Positions 37,208-44,179 of a stretch of DNA of 64,000 bases are shown here, one piece after another (within the stretch, counting starts at the first letter, position 1; each line of letters starts with the position of its first letter). The notes below the pieces were generated by a model. It was given only the letters and a program-made list of their open reading frames with translations, searched no databases and was not told the origin of the DNA. Both the position numbers and the translations under genes were made by a program. The DNA comes from Mitsuaria sp. WAJ17 (GTDB taxonomy: Bacteria > Pseudomonadota > Gammaproteobacteria > Burkholderiales > Burkholderiaceae_C): the NCBI RefSeq assembly GCF_014174515.1, contig NZ_JACJUG010000015.1, positions 62,001 to 126,000 of the forward strand, written 5' to 3'.

Positions 37208-37278
37208 GGTTGGCGGACCGGGCAACCCGCGGAGCGGAAACCGGCGAGCCTTGCGGCTCCCCACCCGGGCCGCCATTG
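37208..37278 (-). ncRNA. C4-like antisense RNA of the antirepressor operon
   Basis: Minus-strand RNA with an outer stem GGCGG-C-CCGGG pairing CCCGG-U-CCGCC. It encloses a perfect GAGCC-GCAA-GGCUC hairpin with a GNRA tetraloop, then a second short stem region ending GCGGGUU. This three-way layout, and the position between a promoter region and an icd-like/antirepressor pair, match the phage P1/P7 C4 RNA class, which represses antirepressor translation. Class assignment is from memory of the motif, not a covariance search. Confidence 0.55.
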
Positions 37279-37298
37279 AACGGACGGAATACGGGCGC

Positions 37299-37328
37299 AA
37301 AAAAGCCGCAGCTCAGTCGATGCGGCTT
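37299..37328 (-). terminator. Intrinsic terminator upstream of the C4-like RNA
   Basis: Minus strand AAGCCGCA / TGCGGCTT with a 10-nt loop and a run of six Ts. Transcripts arriving from the right would stop here, before the C4-like RNA and the antirepressor operon, unless read-through or a promoter in the short remaining gap is used. Confidence 0.7.
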
Positions 37329-37400
37329 CAGGGCCGCGGATTGCATCGGGCCGCCAAGCCCGGGCCCTGATGTGCAGGGCTGCCAGAAGTCTAGCGCGGA

Positions 37401-37423
37401 ATTTTCGTCACTGTGACGAAAAT
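37401..37423. promoter_or_regulatory. 23-bp perfect palindrome
   Basis: Arms ATTTTCGTCAC and GTGACGAAAAT around a single central T. It is AT-rich in a GC-rich context and upstream of the antirepressor operon. Operator-like. Confidence 0.65.
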
Positions 37424-37450
37424 CGACACAGGAGCGGACGCGCGCCCGGC

Positions 37451-37480
37451 ACTTGATTCCCCGGATTGGGGGGATCAAGT
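37451..37480. promoter_or_regulatory. 30-bp palindrome upstream of the antirepressor operon (copy B)
   Basis: Arms ACTTGATTCCCC and GGGGGATCAAGT around GGATTG. It shares 24 of 30 bases with copy A at 36580. Two of the differing pairs are compensated T-A to C-G changes and one becomes a G-T pair. Confidence 0.7.
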
Positions 37481-37854
37481 TGGTCGGTGAGTTCTCCCCC
37501 GATTCGAGGAATATTCCGCCGACGCGATCAGAGCCCCTCAGAGACGCGCGGGCCCGGGCAGACCCTGGCCCTTGGCCGCGCGGACGATCGCGGCTCCTGG
37601 GGCCGCTGGGCGGCCTGGGCGGGGCCTCGCCGCCGGGAGGCACCCCTGCCGGACCTCGGCCGCGCTCCGGAGCGCGCGCGTGACCCCGCCACGCCTGCCC
37701 GCTTCATGTGCCTGGTTTCCTGCAGCTGCATGAGGCCCTGCCGAAGGGCCGCTGCCCCGTGGGGAATGCCGGCCAGCGGCCGTCGAGGACTGTTGCGGAT
37801 TCATGCACCCAAGCGCATGCATGGCGATGCGAAGTCCAGGGTTTCGGCCCCACA

Positions 37855-38137
37855 AAAGGTAATCACCGTCACCAGGCCCAAAGCCGGCGAAATTTGCCCT
37901 TACGAATCAACGATCTAGGCAGTTACCTTTGAAAGGCAACCTGGAGGCACCTGAAAAGTAATCGGCTCCTAAGTGCTTGATTTGCAAGGCTTTGTCTGCA
38001 TATTCAGGTTACCTTTTATAGAGGTAATCTAGTTACTCTAAAGTTACCCAAAGGTGACTCCGACCCGGGCCGGACTTTGCCCAGTGTTCATCGGGGTTCC
38101 CGGCGATTTGATGGGGTCGGCGTCAAAGATTACCTTT
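37855..38137. repeat. Iteron-like array, ten AAAGGTAAYC sites
   Basis: Plus-orientation sites start at 37855, 37932, 37954, 38020 and 38050; minus-orientation sites at 37921, 38007, 38031, 38042 and 38128. Consensus AAAGGTAAYC, with one to three mismatches in the divergent copies. Several are spaced exactly 11 bp (37921/37932; 38020/38031/38042) and some form inverted pairs such as GTTACCTTTgAAAGGCAAC. Resembles a multi-site operator or replication iterons. Confidence 0.7.
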
Positions 38138-38273
38138 TTTTCGACCCCCTCGGACCTGAGAAATGGGCCGCGCGCGCATGGCGGGCGCACGCGATCTTCA
38201 CCTTGTTGTCGCCAGCGCGAGGACATGGCCGCCGGGCTACCGCCGGCTGGCCAGGCTGACCAGAATCCTGGCC

Positions 38274-38519
38274 ATGCAGATCAACATGCGCGACCCCGAA
38301 AGCATCGCCGCCTGGTACGAGGTCTTCCCGGCCCGCCATGGCCCCCAGCTCGCCGCGCTGCGGGCCCTTCGCCCGGCCTTCGCGCTGGCTATCGACGCTG
38401 CTGGCCAGCTGCTGCGTGCGCGGCGCCTGACGGCGGCCGTCGGCCAGCCCGGCGCACGTCGTGGATCCGGTAAACTCTCCAACGCCGCTGCCGCCGAGCC
38501 TCCCTCATTTCCTCCCTGA
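38274..38519 (+). CDS. Small phage-type protein, unknown function
   Basis: 81 aa, starting MQINMRDPESIAAWYEVFPARHGPQL. The DPESIxAWY...PxRHG pattern recalls small conserved proteins of betaproteobacterial prophages, but I cannot name a domain. The C-terminal third is low-complexity. No strong ribosome binding site; the ATG at 38286 is an alternative. A clear terminator follows 13 bp downstream and the iteron-like array lies upstream. Confidence 0.5.
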   Translation: MQINMRDPESIAAWYEVFPARHGPQLAALRALRPAFALAIDAAGQLLRARRLTAAVGQPGARRGSGKLSNAAAAEPPSFPP

Positions 38520-38532
38520 CGGAGCGGCTTTG

Positions 38533-38558
38533 ACGCCGGCACTGGATGCCGGCGTTTT
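38533..38558 (+). terminator. Rho-independent terminator
   Basis: ACGCCGGCA-CTGGA-TGCCGGCGT followed by TTTCTTC on the plus strand. Ends the transcript of the small gene at 38274. Confidence 0.85.
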
Positions 38559-38654
38559 CTTCATTGCACCGTCAAGACCTTCGACGTGGGTTGCCCTCAA
38601 GGCCGGGGCCGCGCAAGCCGGCGCTGGGCATGGAATACACCGTTCCAACCGGTA

Positions 38655-39290
38655 CTATGTATTCGAGGCACACCTCGCTGCCGGGTCGAAAAGGTCGTTG
38701 GCAACCACTGCGCAGTCAGCAAGCAGGTCAGCCAGGTTGACATAGGTCAAAGCGTGATTGCGGGTGGAAAACCCGCTGTTAGTCAACCACATGGGGACGG
38801 TGTCGTCATCGTGGTGCTTTCCTTCACGCACCCGTTTGCCCCAATGCTTGATCGTGTTTGCTATTTCATAGGCATGTTCTTGCGGAGTGTCGTCACCTTT
38901 CGTGAAGATGTTGGTGTTCGAAAGAGTGACGACTAGCTCTGTAAAAGCCTGAAGATTTAATAAGCATGTCTCCCAGGCGCGAAGTGCGCGGTAATACTTG
39001 TTTGAGGATGGATTTTCGGGCTTGCTTGATTCCAGGTAAGTGCTGGTTAACTCCCGCGCACGCTTGTGGTCCTCAATAGCGGCCTGAGCACGGTAGATGA
39101 TATTGAAAGCAAGCTGTCGCTGGTTCCCCTCGTATTGAGAAAGAAACACTGAATGGAGGAAGTGGTTTGCCATCCAGTACTCGGCCTGCACGCCCGCTAT
39201 AGCTGGTTCTGGAATCTCGGCTTCAGTAAATTGTGCAATGCCCGGGGCAATGAAGCGATTCAGAATATCGGGGTTCCATGTGGGTGCCAT
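38655..39290 (-). CDS. Unknown helical protein, low GC
   Basis: 211 aa, soluble and predicted mostly helical (MAPTWNPDILNRFIAPGI; YYRALRAWETCLLNLQAF; YEIANTIKHWGKRVREG; MWLTNSGFSTRNHALTYVNLADLL). Sampled stretches of the gene are near 50 percent GC, far below the surrounding genome, so it was probably acquired recently. Long helices with polar faces could suit a HEPN- or Abi-like protein, but no catalytic motif is evident and no family is recognised. Confidence 0.6.
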   Translation of the reverse strand: MAPTWNPDILNRFIAPGIAQFTEAEIPEPAIAGVQAEYWMANHFLHSVFLSQYEGNQRQLAFNIIYRAQAAIEDHKRARELTSTYLESSKPENPSSNKYYRALRAWETCLLNLQAFTELVVTLSNTNIFTKGDDTPQEHAYEIANTIKHWGKRVREGKHHDDDTVPMWLTNSGFSTRNHALTYVNLADLLADCAVVANDLFDPAARCASNT

Positions 39291-39478
39291 TGTTTCTGCC
39301 TGCTAGTTTGCCGTGTGCAGCACGGTGAAAATCTTTTGCCGAACAATTTGGGTGCTCGGCGTTAATCGGCCCTCACCCGCAAGTCTCGGCCAGCCACGTG
39401 CGAGGGCACCACATTCCTGGTTCGTCGGGGTTGTAGCAACTCTTGGGCATACAAGCCATTTGTGACTACATTCGTCGC

Positions 39479-40189
39479 ATGTGTAACCTGTACCACGTAA
39501 GTCCCAAGGGAGACATTTTCACGTACTTCAGGACCAGCGTGCCCGACCCCTGGCTGGACGCGCCGGTCGTCGGTCCATTTGGACAGGGGGTCTTTCTTAG
39601 AAGCCGGGGCCGCGGCCTGGATTGCGTCCTAGGCCAGTGGGGCCTAATCAGGCCAGGGCAGCCGGAGCGGATCGAACGGCTGCCGTCAAAGGTGCCGGGA
39701 AAGCAGGGTCGCCCCAGGTCAACGAACAATGCGCGAATCGAAGGCATCGAGAAGAAGGTGACCTTCCGCGCCGCGTGGGCGGAGGGCCGGCGCTGCATCA
39801 TCCCGGCGGCCTGGTATCAGGAGCCGAACTGGGAGACCGGCAAGAACATATGGTGGCAGCTACGGCGTGCCAACGGGCTACCCTGGGCCTTGGCCGGCCT
39901 ATGGTCTGAGTGGGTCGATCCGGCCACCGGTGAGGTGGTGCCGAACTTCACCATGATCACCACAAACTGCGATCAGCACCCGCTGCTGAATCGCCTGCAC
40001 AAGCCAGATCCAGACCTGGCGGCGGACGCTCAAGACAAGCGCTCATTGGTGCACCTGGAGCCGGGCCAGTGGGAGACCTGGCTGCACGGTTCGATCGACC
40101 AGGCCCTGGCCATGATCAAACCGGCGCCAGCGGAGATGTTCGATCTGGCGGACGCTCGTCGAACCGACCAGCTTCTGACGGCTCGCTGA
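39479..40189 (+). CDS. SRAP domain protein (SOS response-associated peptidase, HMCES/YedK family)
   Basis: 236 aa. The start MCNLYHVS at 39479 puts the catalytic Cys at position 2, required for the thiazolidine crosslink to abasic sites. The conserved NARIEG segment (about 88-93) and RCIIPAAWYQE are present. The usual H-x-R-M-P region reads HPLLNRLHKPDP, a common variant with the active-site His displaced. Protects abasic sites in single-stranded DNA. No LexA box is visible upstream. Convergent with, and overlapping, the LexA-boxed gene at 40116. Confidence 0.85.
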   Translation: MCNLYHVSPKGDIFTYFRTSVPDPWLDAPVVGPFGQGVFLRSRGRGLDCVLGQWGLIRPGQPERIERLPSKVPGKQGRPRSTNNARIEGIEKKVTFRAAWAEGRRCIIPAAWYQEPNWETGKNIWWQLRRANGLPWALAGLWSEWVDPATGEVVPNFTMITTNCDQHPLLNRLHKPDPDLAADAQDKRSLVHLEPGQWETWLHGSIDQALAMIKPAPAEMFDLADARRTDQLLTAR

Positions 40190-40457
40190 CCGGGCGGCAC
40201 CACCACGTCTGCCGCAGCCCTGGGTCTTGCAGATGGTCTGAGTCCTCGCGGCCCGACAGAAGGAACCCGCGGTCTTCCATCGCGGTCAGTTCGCAGTCAT
40301 GGATGGCCGGGATCAGGTACGAGGCGCCCCGGCTTTGGCCGCATCGCAGAACGGCAGACCTCACCCATCGATCCTCAAATCGGTTCGACAGGCGCCAACG
40401 CTCAATCGTGAGCCAACCAACCGAGGGCTCGCCGAGCTGGTCGAGCGCCAACTTCAT
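40116..40457 (-). CDS. Unknown protein under a LexA box
   Basis: 113 aa (MKLALDQLGEPSVGWLTIERW start at 40457, with AGGAAAG 6 nt upstream). The ATG at 40493 would add 12 residues but sits almost inside the LexA box. The protein is basic and Trp/Arg-rich (WRLSNRFEDRWVRSAVLRCG; ASYLIPAIHDCELTAMEDRGFLL), compatible with nucleic-acid contact. Its 3' end overlaps the SRAP gene by 74 nt on the opposite strand. No family recognised; the SOS link is from the adjoining operator. Confidence 0.5.
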   Translation of the reverse strand: MKLALDQLGEPSVGWLTIERWRLSNRFEDRWVRSAVLRCGQSRGASYLIPAIHDCELTAMEDRGFLLSGREDSDHLQDPGLRQTWWCRPVSEPSEAGRFDERPPDRTSPLAPV

Positions 40458-40494
40458 CCCATCTTTCCTGAGCCTCAATACTGCCACCTTCATG

Positions 40495-40510
40495 CTGTAT
40501 GAATATACAG
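40495..40510. promoter_or_regulatory. LexA (SOS) box 1
   Basis: CTGTATGAATATACAG matches the CTGT-N8-ACAG LexA operator with an AT-rich centre. It lies 38 bp upstream of the leftward unknown gene at 40457. Confidence 0.8.
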
Positions 40511-40528
40511 TATTTGCGGGCTGTCGGT

Positions 40529-40551
40529 AGCGTAGGTTTTGGCGTAGGTTT
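40529..40551 (+). repeat. Integrase arm-type repeats, right end (two copies)
   Basis: AGCGTAGGTTT (40529) and GGCGTAGGTTT (40541), same orientation and sequence as those at 32359-32409. A 12-bp exact match, GCGTAGGTTTTG, links 32400 and 40530. Confidence 0.5.
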
Positions 40552-40557
40552 CTGGAA
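40549..40557 (+). repeat. Candidate right attachment-site core
   Basis: TTTCTGGAA, matching 32269-32277 next to the mutS start. Immediately adjacent to the arm-type repeats. Short, hence tentative. Confidence 0.25.
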
Positions 40558-40826
40558 ATCTCTTAGATTTTCATGGGAGAACACGCCGCTGCATCATGGG
40601 GGTGTGCGCGGAGAAGTCCTGGGCTGCGAGGTCTGCCTTGGCAGGGGCGGCGCTGGGTGCTTGGGCCATGTCGGCGTGCGGGATGCTGGAAATGGGAAGC
40701 GAGCCGATCCGGGCTCGCGGGGCTGGCATCTTAGCGGTAGCGGCTGGCCTGCATGATCGAGAGGCCAGTCGCGTCCCACGACCTGCCCAGTTGCGGCGAT
40801 CAGCCGATCAACAAACCACTTGAATA

Positions 40827-40842
40827 CTGTATTTGCATACAG
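40827..40842. promoter_or_regulatory. LexA (SOS) box 2
   Basis: CTGTATTTGCATACAG, extended symmetrically to AATACTGTAT / ATACAGTATT. It lies 86 bp upstream of the small membrane-peptide gene on the plus strand. Confidence 0.8.
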
Positions 40843-40927
40843 TATTCTTGCGCCAGCACGAATCAAGGCAGGCGCGCCAACCCGGCGCCTCCTGCCGCCT
40901 GGTCAAGCAATACAGCGGGAGCAGCAG

Positions 40928-41107
40928 ATGGCAGCGGTCAAGCGCATGGGTGTGAAAGTGGGGCAGACGGTGGGTCTGACGGTGGGCGTGACGAGGGGGC
41001 TGACGGTCCGCAAGATCCTGGGCGGCCACATGCAGGAACCGGAGTCCTGGATCGTGGGCATTGGCGGCCTCACACTGCTGGGGCTGGCGCTGGGGGTGCT
41101 GGGCTGA
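40928..41107 (+). CDS. Small membrane peptide under a LexA box
   Basis: 59 aa, starting MAAVKRMGVKVGQTVGL. A basic amphipathic N-terminal half with Gly/Val/Thr repeats (VGLTVGVTRGLTVRK) is followed by one hydrophobic helix at the C-terminus (SWIVGIGGLTLLGLALGVLG). GGGAGC lies 7 nt upstream. Size and SOS operator recall TisB-like or SulA-like SOS effectors, but there is no sequence match I can claim. The longer in-frame start at 40820 would overlap the LexA box and is unlikely. Confidence 0.5.
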   Translation: MAAVKRMGVKVGQTVGLTVGVTRGLTVRKILGGHMQEPESWIVGIGGLTLLGLALGVLG

Positions 41108-41166
41108 GAGCTGGGGCACCGCGTCAGGCTCGTGTGGCATTGCGGCAGGAAGCCCCTGGCCTGCGC

Positions 41167-42135
41167 TCAGGGCCGGGTGGGCGGCAGGGGAATGAAGTCA
41201 TCCTCTCCCGGGACCTTCGGGAAGCGGCCCTCGGCCCAGTCTCGGGCCGCCTGTTCAATCCGCTCCTTGCGGCTGGAGACGAAGTTCCACCAGAGGTGCC
41301 GATGGCCGTCCAGGCGCTTGCCTCCCAGGAGCACCAACTCCGTGGGCTCTGGCGCCCAAGGGGGGGCGCTGAGTTCGAATGCAGACGGGGGCTGCGGGGC
41401 GGAGGCTTGGTTGGCGGCCTCTGCCGGCGTGGCGTCGGCTGGCGACGAGCCAGCTGCGGAACGAAGCACCACCAGTTGGCGGGCGGGCAGCGGTTCGCCG
41501 CCCAGCAGCAGGTCCTGGCTGGGCGCGTAGATCGCCCATTCTTCGGGCAGCTCGAGGTCCCAGTCACTCAGGGCCAGGGTGGCCCCGGGGGCCAGGCTCA
41601 GGTGCAGATACAGCGTGCTGGCCGAGGCGTGGACAGGTGAGCGCAGGCCACCCAACTGACCCACGAGAACGCGGATGCGCGCCCCTGGCCGCTCCAGCAC
41701 CGGCAGGTCGGCCGCGGCCACATGCTGGAAGGCGGGTTCACATTCCTCCTCTTCCTGGGGCAGGGCGCACCACAGTTGCAGGCCGTGCATGGCGTAGCTG
41801 GCGCCTCGCAGGTGTGCGGGCGCTCGTTCGCTGTGCACGACGCCCTTGCCGGCCGTCATCCAGTTGATGTCGCCCGGGCGGATCTCCTGCTGCGCGCCTG
41901 TGCTGTCGTGGTGAAGCAGGGCGCCCTCGAAGAGGTAGCTCACCGTGCTCAGACCGATGTGCGGGTGCGGTCGCACATCATGCGCCGGATCGCCGTGGCT
42001 GGTGGCGGGGCCGAAATGGTCCATGAAGATGAAGGGCCCCACGCTGCGCTGGGTCACGTCCGGCAACAGGCGGGACACCTTGAATCCCCCGCCCAGGTCT
42101 TTCTCATGGCCCTGGATGATGCGTGCTGCAGGCAT
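41167..42135 (-). CDS. Pirin family protein
   Basis: 322-aa bicupin. The N-terminal cupin has the iron-binding HPHIGLSTVSYLFEG with HHDS and the DINWMTAGKGVVHSE motif. The C-terminal cupin is shorter and poorly conserved, with a Pro/Ala-rich insertion (about 255-285). ATG 42135 is preferred because GAGA sits 7 nt upstream; 42150 is an alternative. Cytoplasmic; quercetinase-like or redox-sensing roles are known for the family. Divergent from edd. Confidence 0.87.
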   Translation of the reverse strand: MPAARIIQGHEKDLGGGFKVSRLLPDVTQRSVGPFIFMDHFGPATSHGDPAHDVRPHPHIGLSTVSYLFEGALLHHDSTGAQQEIRPGDINWMTAGKGVVHSERAPAHLRGASYAMHGLQLWCALPQEEEECEPAFQHVAAADLPVLERPGARIRVLVGQLGGLRSPVHASASTLYLHLSLAPGATLALSDWDLELPEEWAIYAPSQDLLLGGEPLPARQLVVLRSAAGSSPADATPAEAANQASAPQPPSAFELSAPPWAPEPTELVLLGGKRLDGHRHLWWNFVSSRKERIEQAARDWAEGRFPKVPGEDDFIPLPPTRP

Positions 42136-42266
42136 GTCGTTCTCTTTCATGGGCCAGGCGCGGCCTGGCAGGATTGTGTCTTGCCGGTTTCGGCGCATCG
42201 CCTTTATCCGGCGGGTGCCAATCTTGCAGTTGTACTCGCCTTGTAACCCGCAGCAGGCGCTCTTCT

Positions 42267-42282
42267 TGTAATATGGTTACCA
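42267..42282. promoter_or_regulatory. Candidate operator/promoter of edd-eda
   Basis: TGTAATATGGTTACCA contains near-symmetric GTAAT / GTTAC arms. It sits 42 bp upstream of the edd start in an AT-rich patch that also supplies TAATAT as a -10 candidate. The form recalls HexR-type sites (TGTAAT...TTACA), but the match is partial. Confidence 0.4.
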
Positions 42283-42324
42283 ATTCAATAAGGGTTGAGT
42301 TACATAGACCCGAGGCACAAACGC

Positions 42325-44139
42325 ATGAACAAGACGCTGCAAACGGTGACGGCCCGCATTCGCGAGCGCAGTGCACCGGCCCGTGAACGCTACCTGGCCG
42401 AGCTCGACCGGCTCGCCCAACGCAAGAAGGGGCCCGAGCGCATGGGCTGTGCCAATGTGGCTCATGCCTTTGCTGCCATGCCGGCGAATGACAAGCTGCG
42501 CATCGTGGCCGAGCGCCCCACCCACCTGGCGGTGGTGACGGCCTACAACGACATGCTCTCGGCCCATCAGCCCTACGAGCACTACCCCGAGCTGATCCGC
42601 GACGAGGCCCGCCGCCATGGCGCCACCGTGCAGGTAGCCGGCGGCGTGCCGGCGATGTGCGACGGCGTCACGCAGGGCATGCCGGGCATGGAGATGAGCC
42701 TCTTCTCCCGGGATGCCATCGCCATGGGTACTGCCGTGGCCCTGAGCCATGATGTCTTCGATGCGGCCCTGCTGCTGGGCATCTGCGACAAGATCGTGCC
42801 GGGCCTGTTGATCGGCGCGCTGAGCTTCGGCCATCTGCCCTGCGTCTTCGTGCCCGCTGGGCCCATGAGCAGCGGCCTGTCCAACAGCGACAAGGCCAAG
42901 GTCCGCGAGCTCTTCGCCCAAGGCAAAGTCGGCCGCGAGGAGCTGCTCAAGGCCGAGTCCGCCGCCTACCACGGCGCCGGTACCTGCACCTTCTATGGCA
43001 CGGCCAACAGCAACCAGATGCTGCTGGAGGCCATGGGACTGCATGTGCCCGGCGCGGCCTTCGTGCACCCCCATGACGAGCTGCGCGAGCAACTGAGCCG
43101 CGAGGCCGTGCGCCAGGCCCTGCGCATCGCCCCGGGTGCGAACTTCACGCCGATCGGCCGCCTGGTGGACGAGCGCTGCATCGTCAACGCCATGGTGGCC
43201 CTGCTGGCGACGGGCGGTTCCACCAACCACCTGATCCACTGGGTCGCCGTGGCCCGCGCGGCGGGCATCAGCATCGACTGGACGGACTTCTCCGAGCTGT
43301 CCGCCGTGGTGCCGCTGCTGGCCCGCGTCTACCCCAACGGCAGTGCTGATGTGAACCAGTTCCAGGCGGCCGGCGGCCCGGGCTTCGTGATCCGCGAGTT
43401 GCTGGGCGCCGGGCTGATGCACGGCGACGTGCTGACCATTCAGGGGCCCGGTCTCGAAGCGTATGGCCGCGTGCCGCATGCCGCCGCGGGCGGCATCGGG
43501 TGGGCGGACCTGCTCGCCGGGTCGGGCGATGAGAGCGTGGTGCGCACCGCAGCCTCGCCCTTCAGTCCGACCGGCGGCCTGAAGCTGCTGGATGGCAATC
43601 TGGGGCGCGCCGTGATCAAGGTCTCCGCCGTGCCCGAGGACCGCCATGTGATCGAGGCTCCCTGCCGCATCTTCGCTGACCAGGAATCCATGCAGGCGGC
43701 CTTCAAGGCCGGTGAACTGGACCGCGACGTGGTCGTGGTCGTTCGCTTCCAGGGCCCACACGCCAACGGTATGCCCGAGCTGCACAAGCTCACGCCGCCC
43801 CTGGCCGTGCTCCAGGGCAAGGGCTTCAAGGTGGCCCTGGTGACGGACGGCCGCATGAGCGGCGCCTCGGGCAAGGTGCCTGCTGCCATCCACGTGAGCC
43901 CAGAGGCCCTGGCCGGCGGTCCGCTGGCCCGCCTGCGCGATGGAGATGTGGTTCGCCTTGACGCGCAGAGCGGCGAGTTGCTGGCCCTGGTGCCGACCGA
44001 GGAGTGGTCTGCGCGCGAACTGACCGCTATCGACCCGGCGCAGGCGGCGGACAACGCCACCGGCCTGGGCCGCAATCTCTTCGGCGGCTTCCGCCGCAAC
44101 GTCCGTAGCGCCGAGGAAGGCGCCGTCACCTGGCTTTGA
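42325..44139 (+). CDS. edd: Phosphogluconate dehydratase
   Basis: 604 aa, IlvD/Edd family. Iron-sulfur cluster cysteines are seen in [22 protein letters not shown] and [14 protein letters not shown]. The C-terminal [24 protein letters not shown] is diagnostic of 6-phosphogluconate dehydratase. Converts 6-phosphogluconate to KDPG in the Entner-Doudoroff pathway. Start [16 protein letters not shown] at 42325 has GAGGC upstream and matches family N-termini. eda follows 40 bp downstream. Confidence 0.96.
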   Translation: MNKTLQTVTARIRERSAPARERYLAELDRLAQRKKGPERMGCANVAHAFAAMPANDKLRIVAERPTHLAVVTAYNDMLSAHQPYEHYPELIRDEARRHGATVQVAGGVPAMCDGVTQGMPGMEMSLFSRDAIAMGTAVALSHDVFDAALLLGICDKIVPGLLIGALSFGHLPCVFVPAGPMSSGLSNSDKAKVRELFAQGKVGREELLKAESAAYHGAGTCTFYGTANSNQMLLEAMGLHVPGAAFVHPHDELREQLSREAVRQALRIAPGANFTPIGRLVDERCIVNAMVALLATGGSTNHLIHWVAVARAAGISIDWTDFSELSAVVPLLARVYPNGSADVNQFQAAGGPGFVIRELLGAGLMHGDVLTIQGPGLEAYGRVPHAAAGGIGWADLLAGSGDESVVRTAASPFSPTGGLKLLDGNLGRAVIKVSAVPEDRHVIEAPCRIFADQESMQAAFKAGELDRDVVVVVRFQGPHANGMPELHKLTPPLAVLQGKGFKVALVTDGRMSGASGKVPAAIHVSPEALAGGPLARLRDGDVVRLDAQSGELLALVPTEEWSARELTAIDPAQAADNATGLGRNLFGGFRRNVRSAEEGAVTWL

Positions 44140-44179
44140 GGCCCGGCACACGGCAGTGGAACAAAGCAGAGGAACCCGC

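Larger units (their letters stand above)
37140..38273. other. Regulatory region of the antirepressor locus (no protein gene seen)
   Basis: 1.1 kb without a convincing coding frame. From right to left in the direction of the antirepressor operon it holds ten AAAGGTAAYC-type sites (37855-38137), a GC-rich unassigned stretch, a 30-bp palindrome (37451-37480), a 23-bp palindrome (37401-37423), an intrinsic terminator-like hairpin (37299-37328), a C4-like RNA (37208-37278) and a hairpin just before the DUF1484-like gene (37172-37197). Confidence 0.6.
40458..40927. other. Gene-poor stretch at the right end of the element
   Basis: 470 bp holding LexA box 1 (40495), two integrase arm-type repeats (40529, 40541), a candidate attachment core (40549) and LexA box 2 (40827). 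A plus-strand frame at 40596-40823 (MGVCAEKSW, with a lipobox-like AMSACG) is possible but unsupported. Confidence 0.5.

Noticed and set aside
37491..37520. Possible third copy of the 30-bp palindrome (TTCTCCCCCGATTCGAGGAA)
   Set aside because: Arms do not pair well; similarity is limited to the CCCCGATT core.
36804..37643. 279-codon frame as one protein
   Set aside because: Only the last 111 codons have a ribosome binding site and protein-like composition; the upstream part translates the C4-like RNA, terminator and palindromes.
37466..37918. 150-codon plus-strand frame in the antirepressor regulatory region
   Set aside because: Arg/Pro/Gly-rich, no ribosome binding site, crosses palindromic and GC-rich noncoding DNA.
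38044..38226. 60-codon minus-strand frame overlapping the iteron-like array
   Set aside because: Composition not convincing and it covers several repeat sites; kept as noncoding pending conservation evidence.
40596..40823. 75-codon plus-strand frame with a lipobox-like AMSACG between the two LexA boxes
   Set aside because: No good ribosome binding site and the C-terminal half is low-complexity; too weak to annotate, although a signal-peptide-like start is present.
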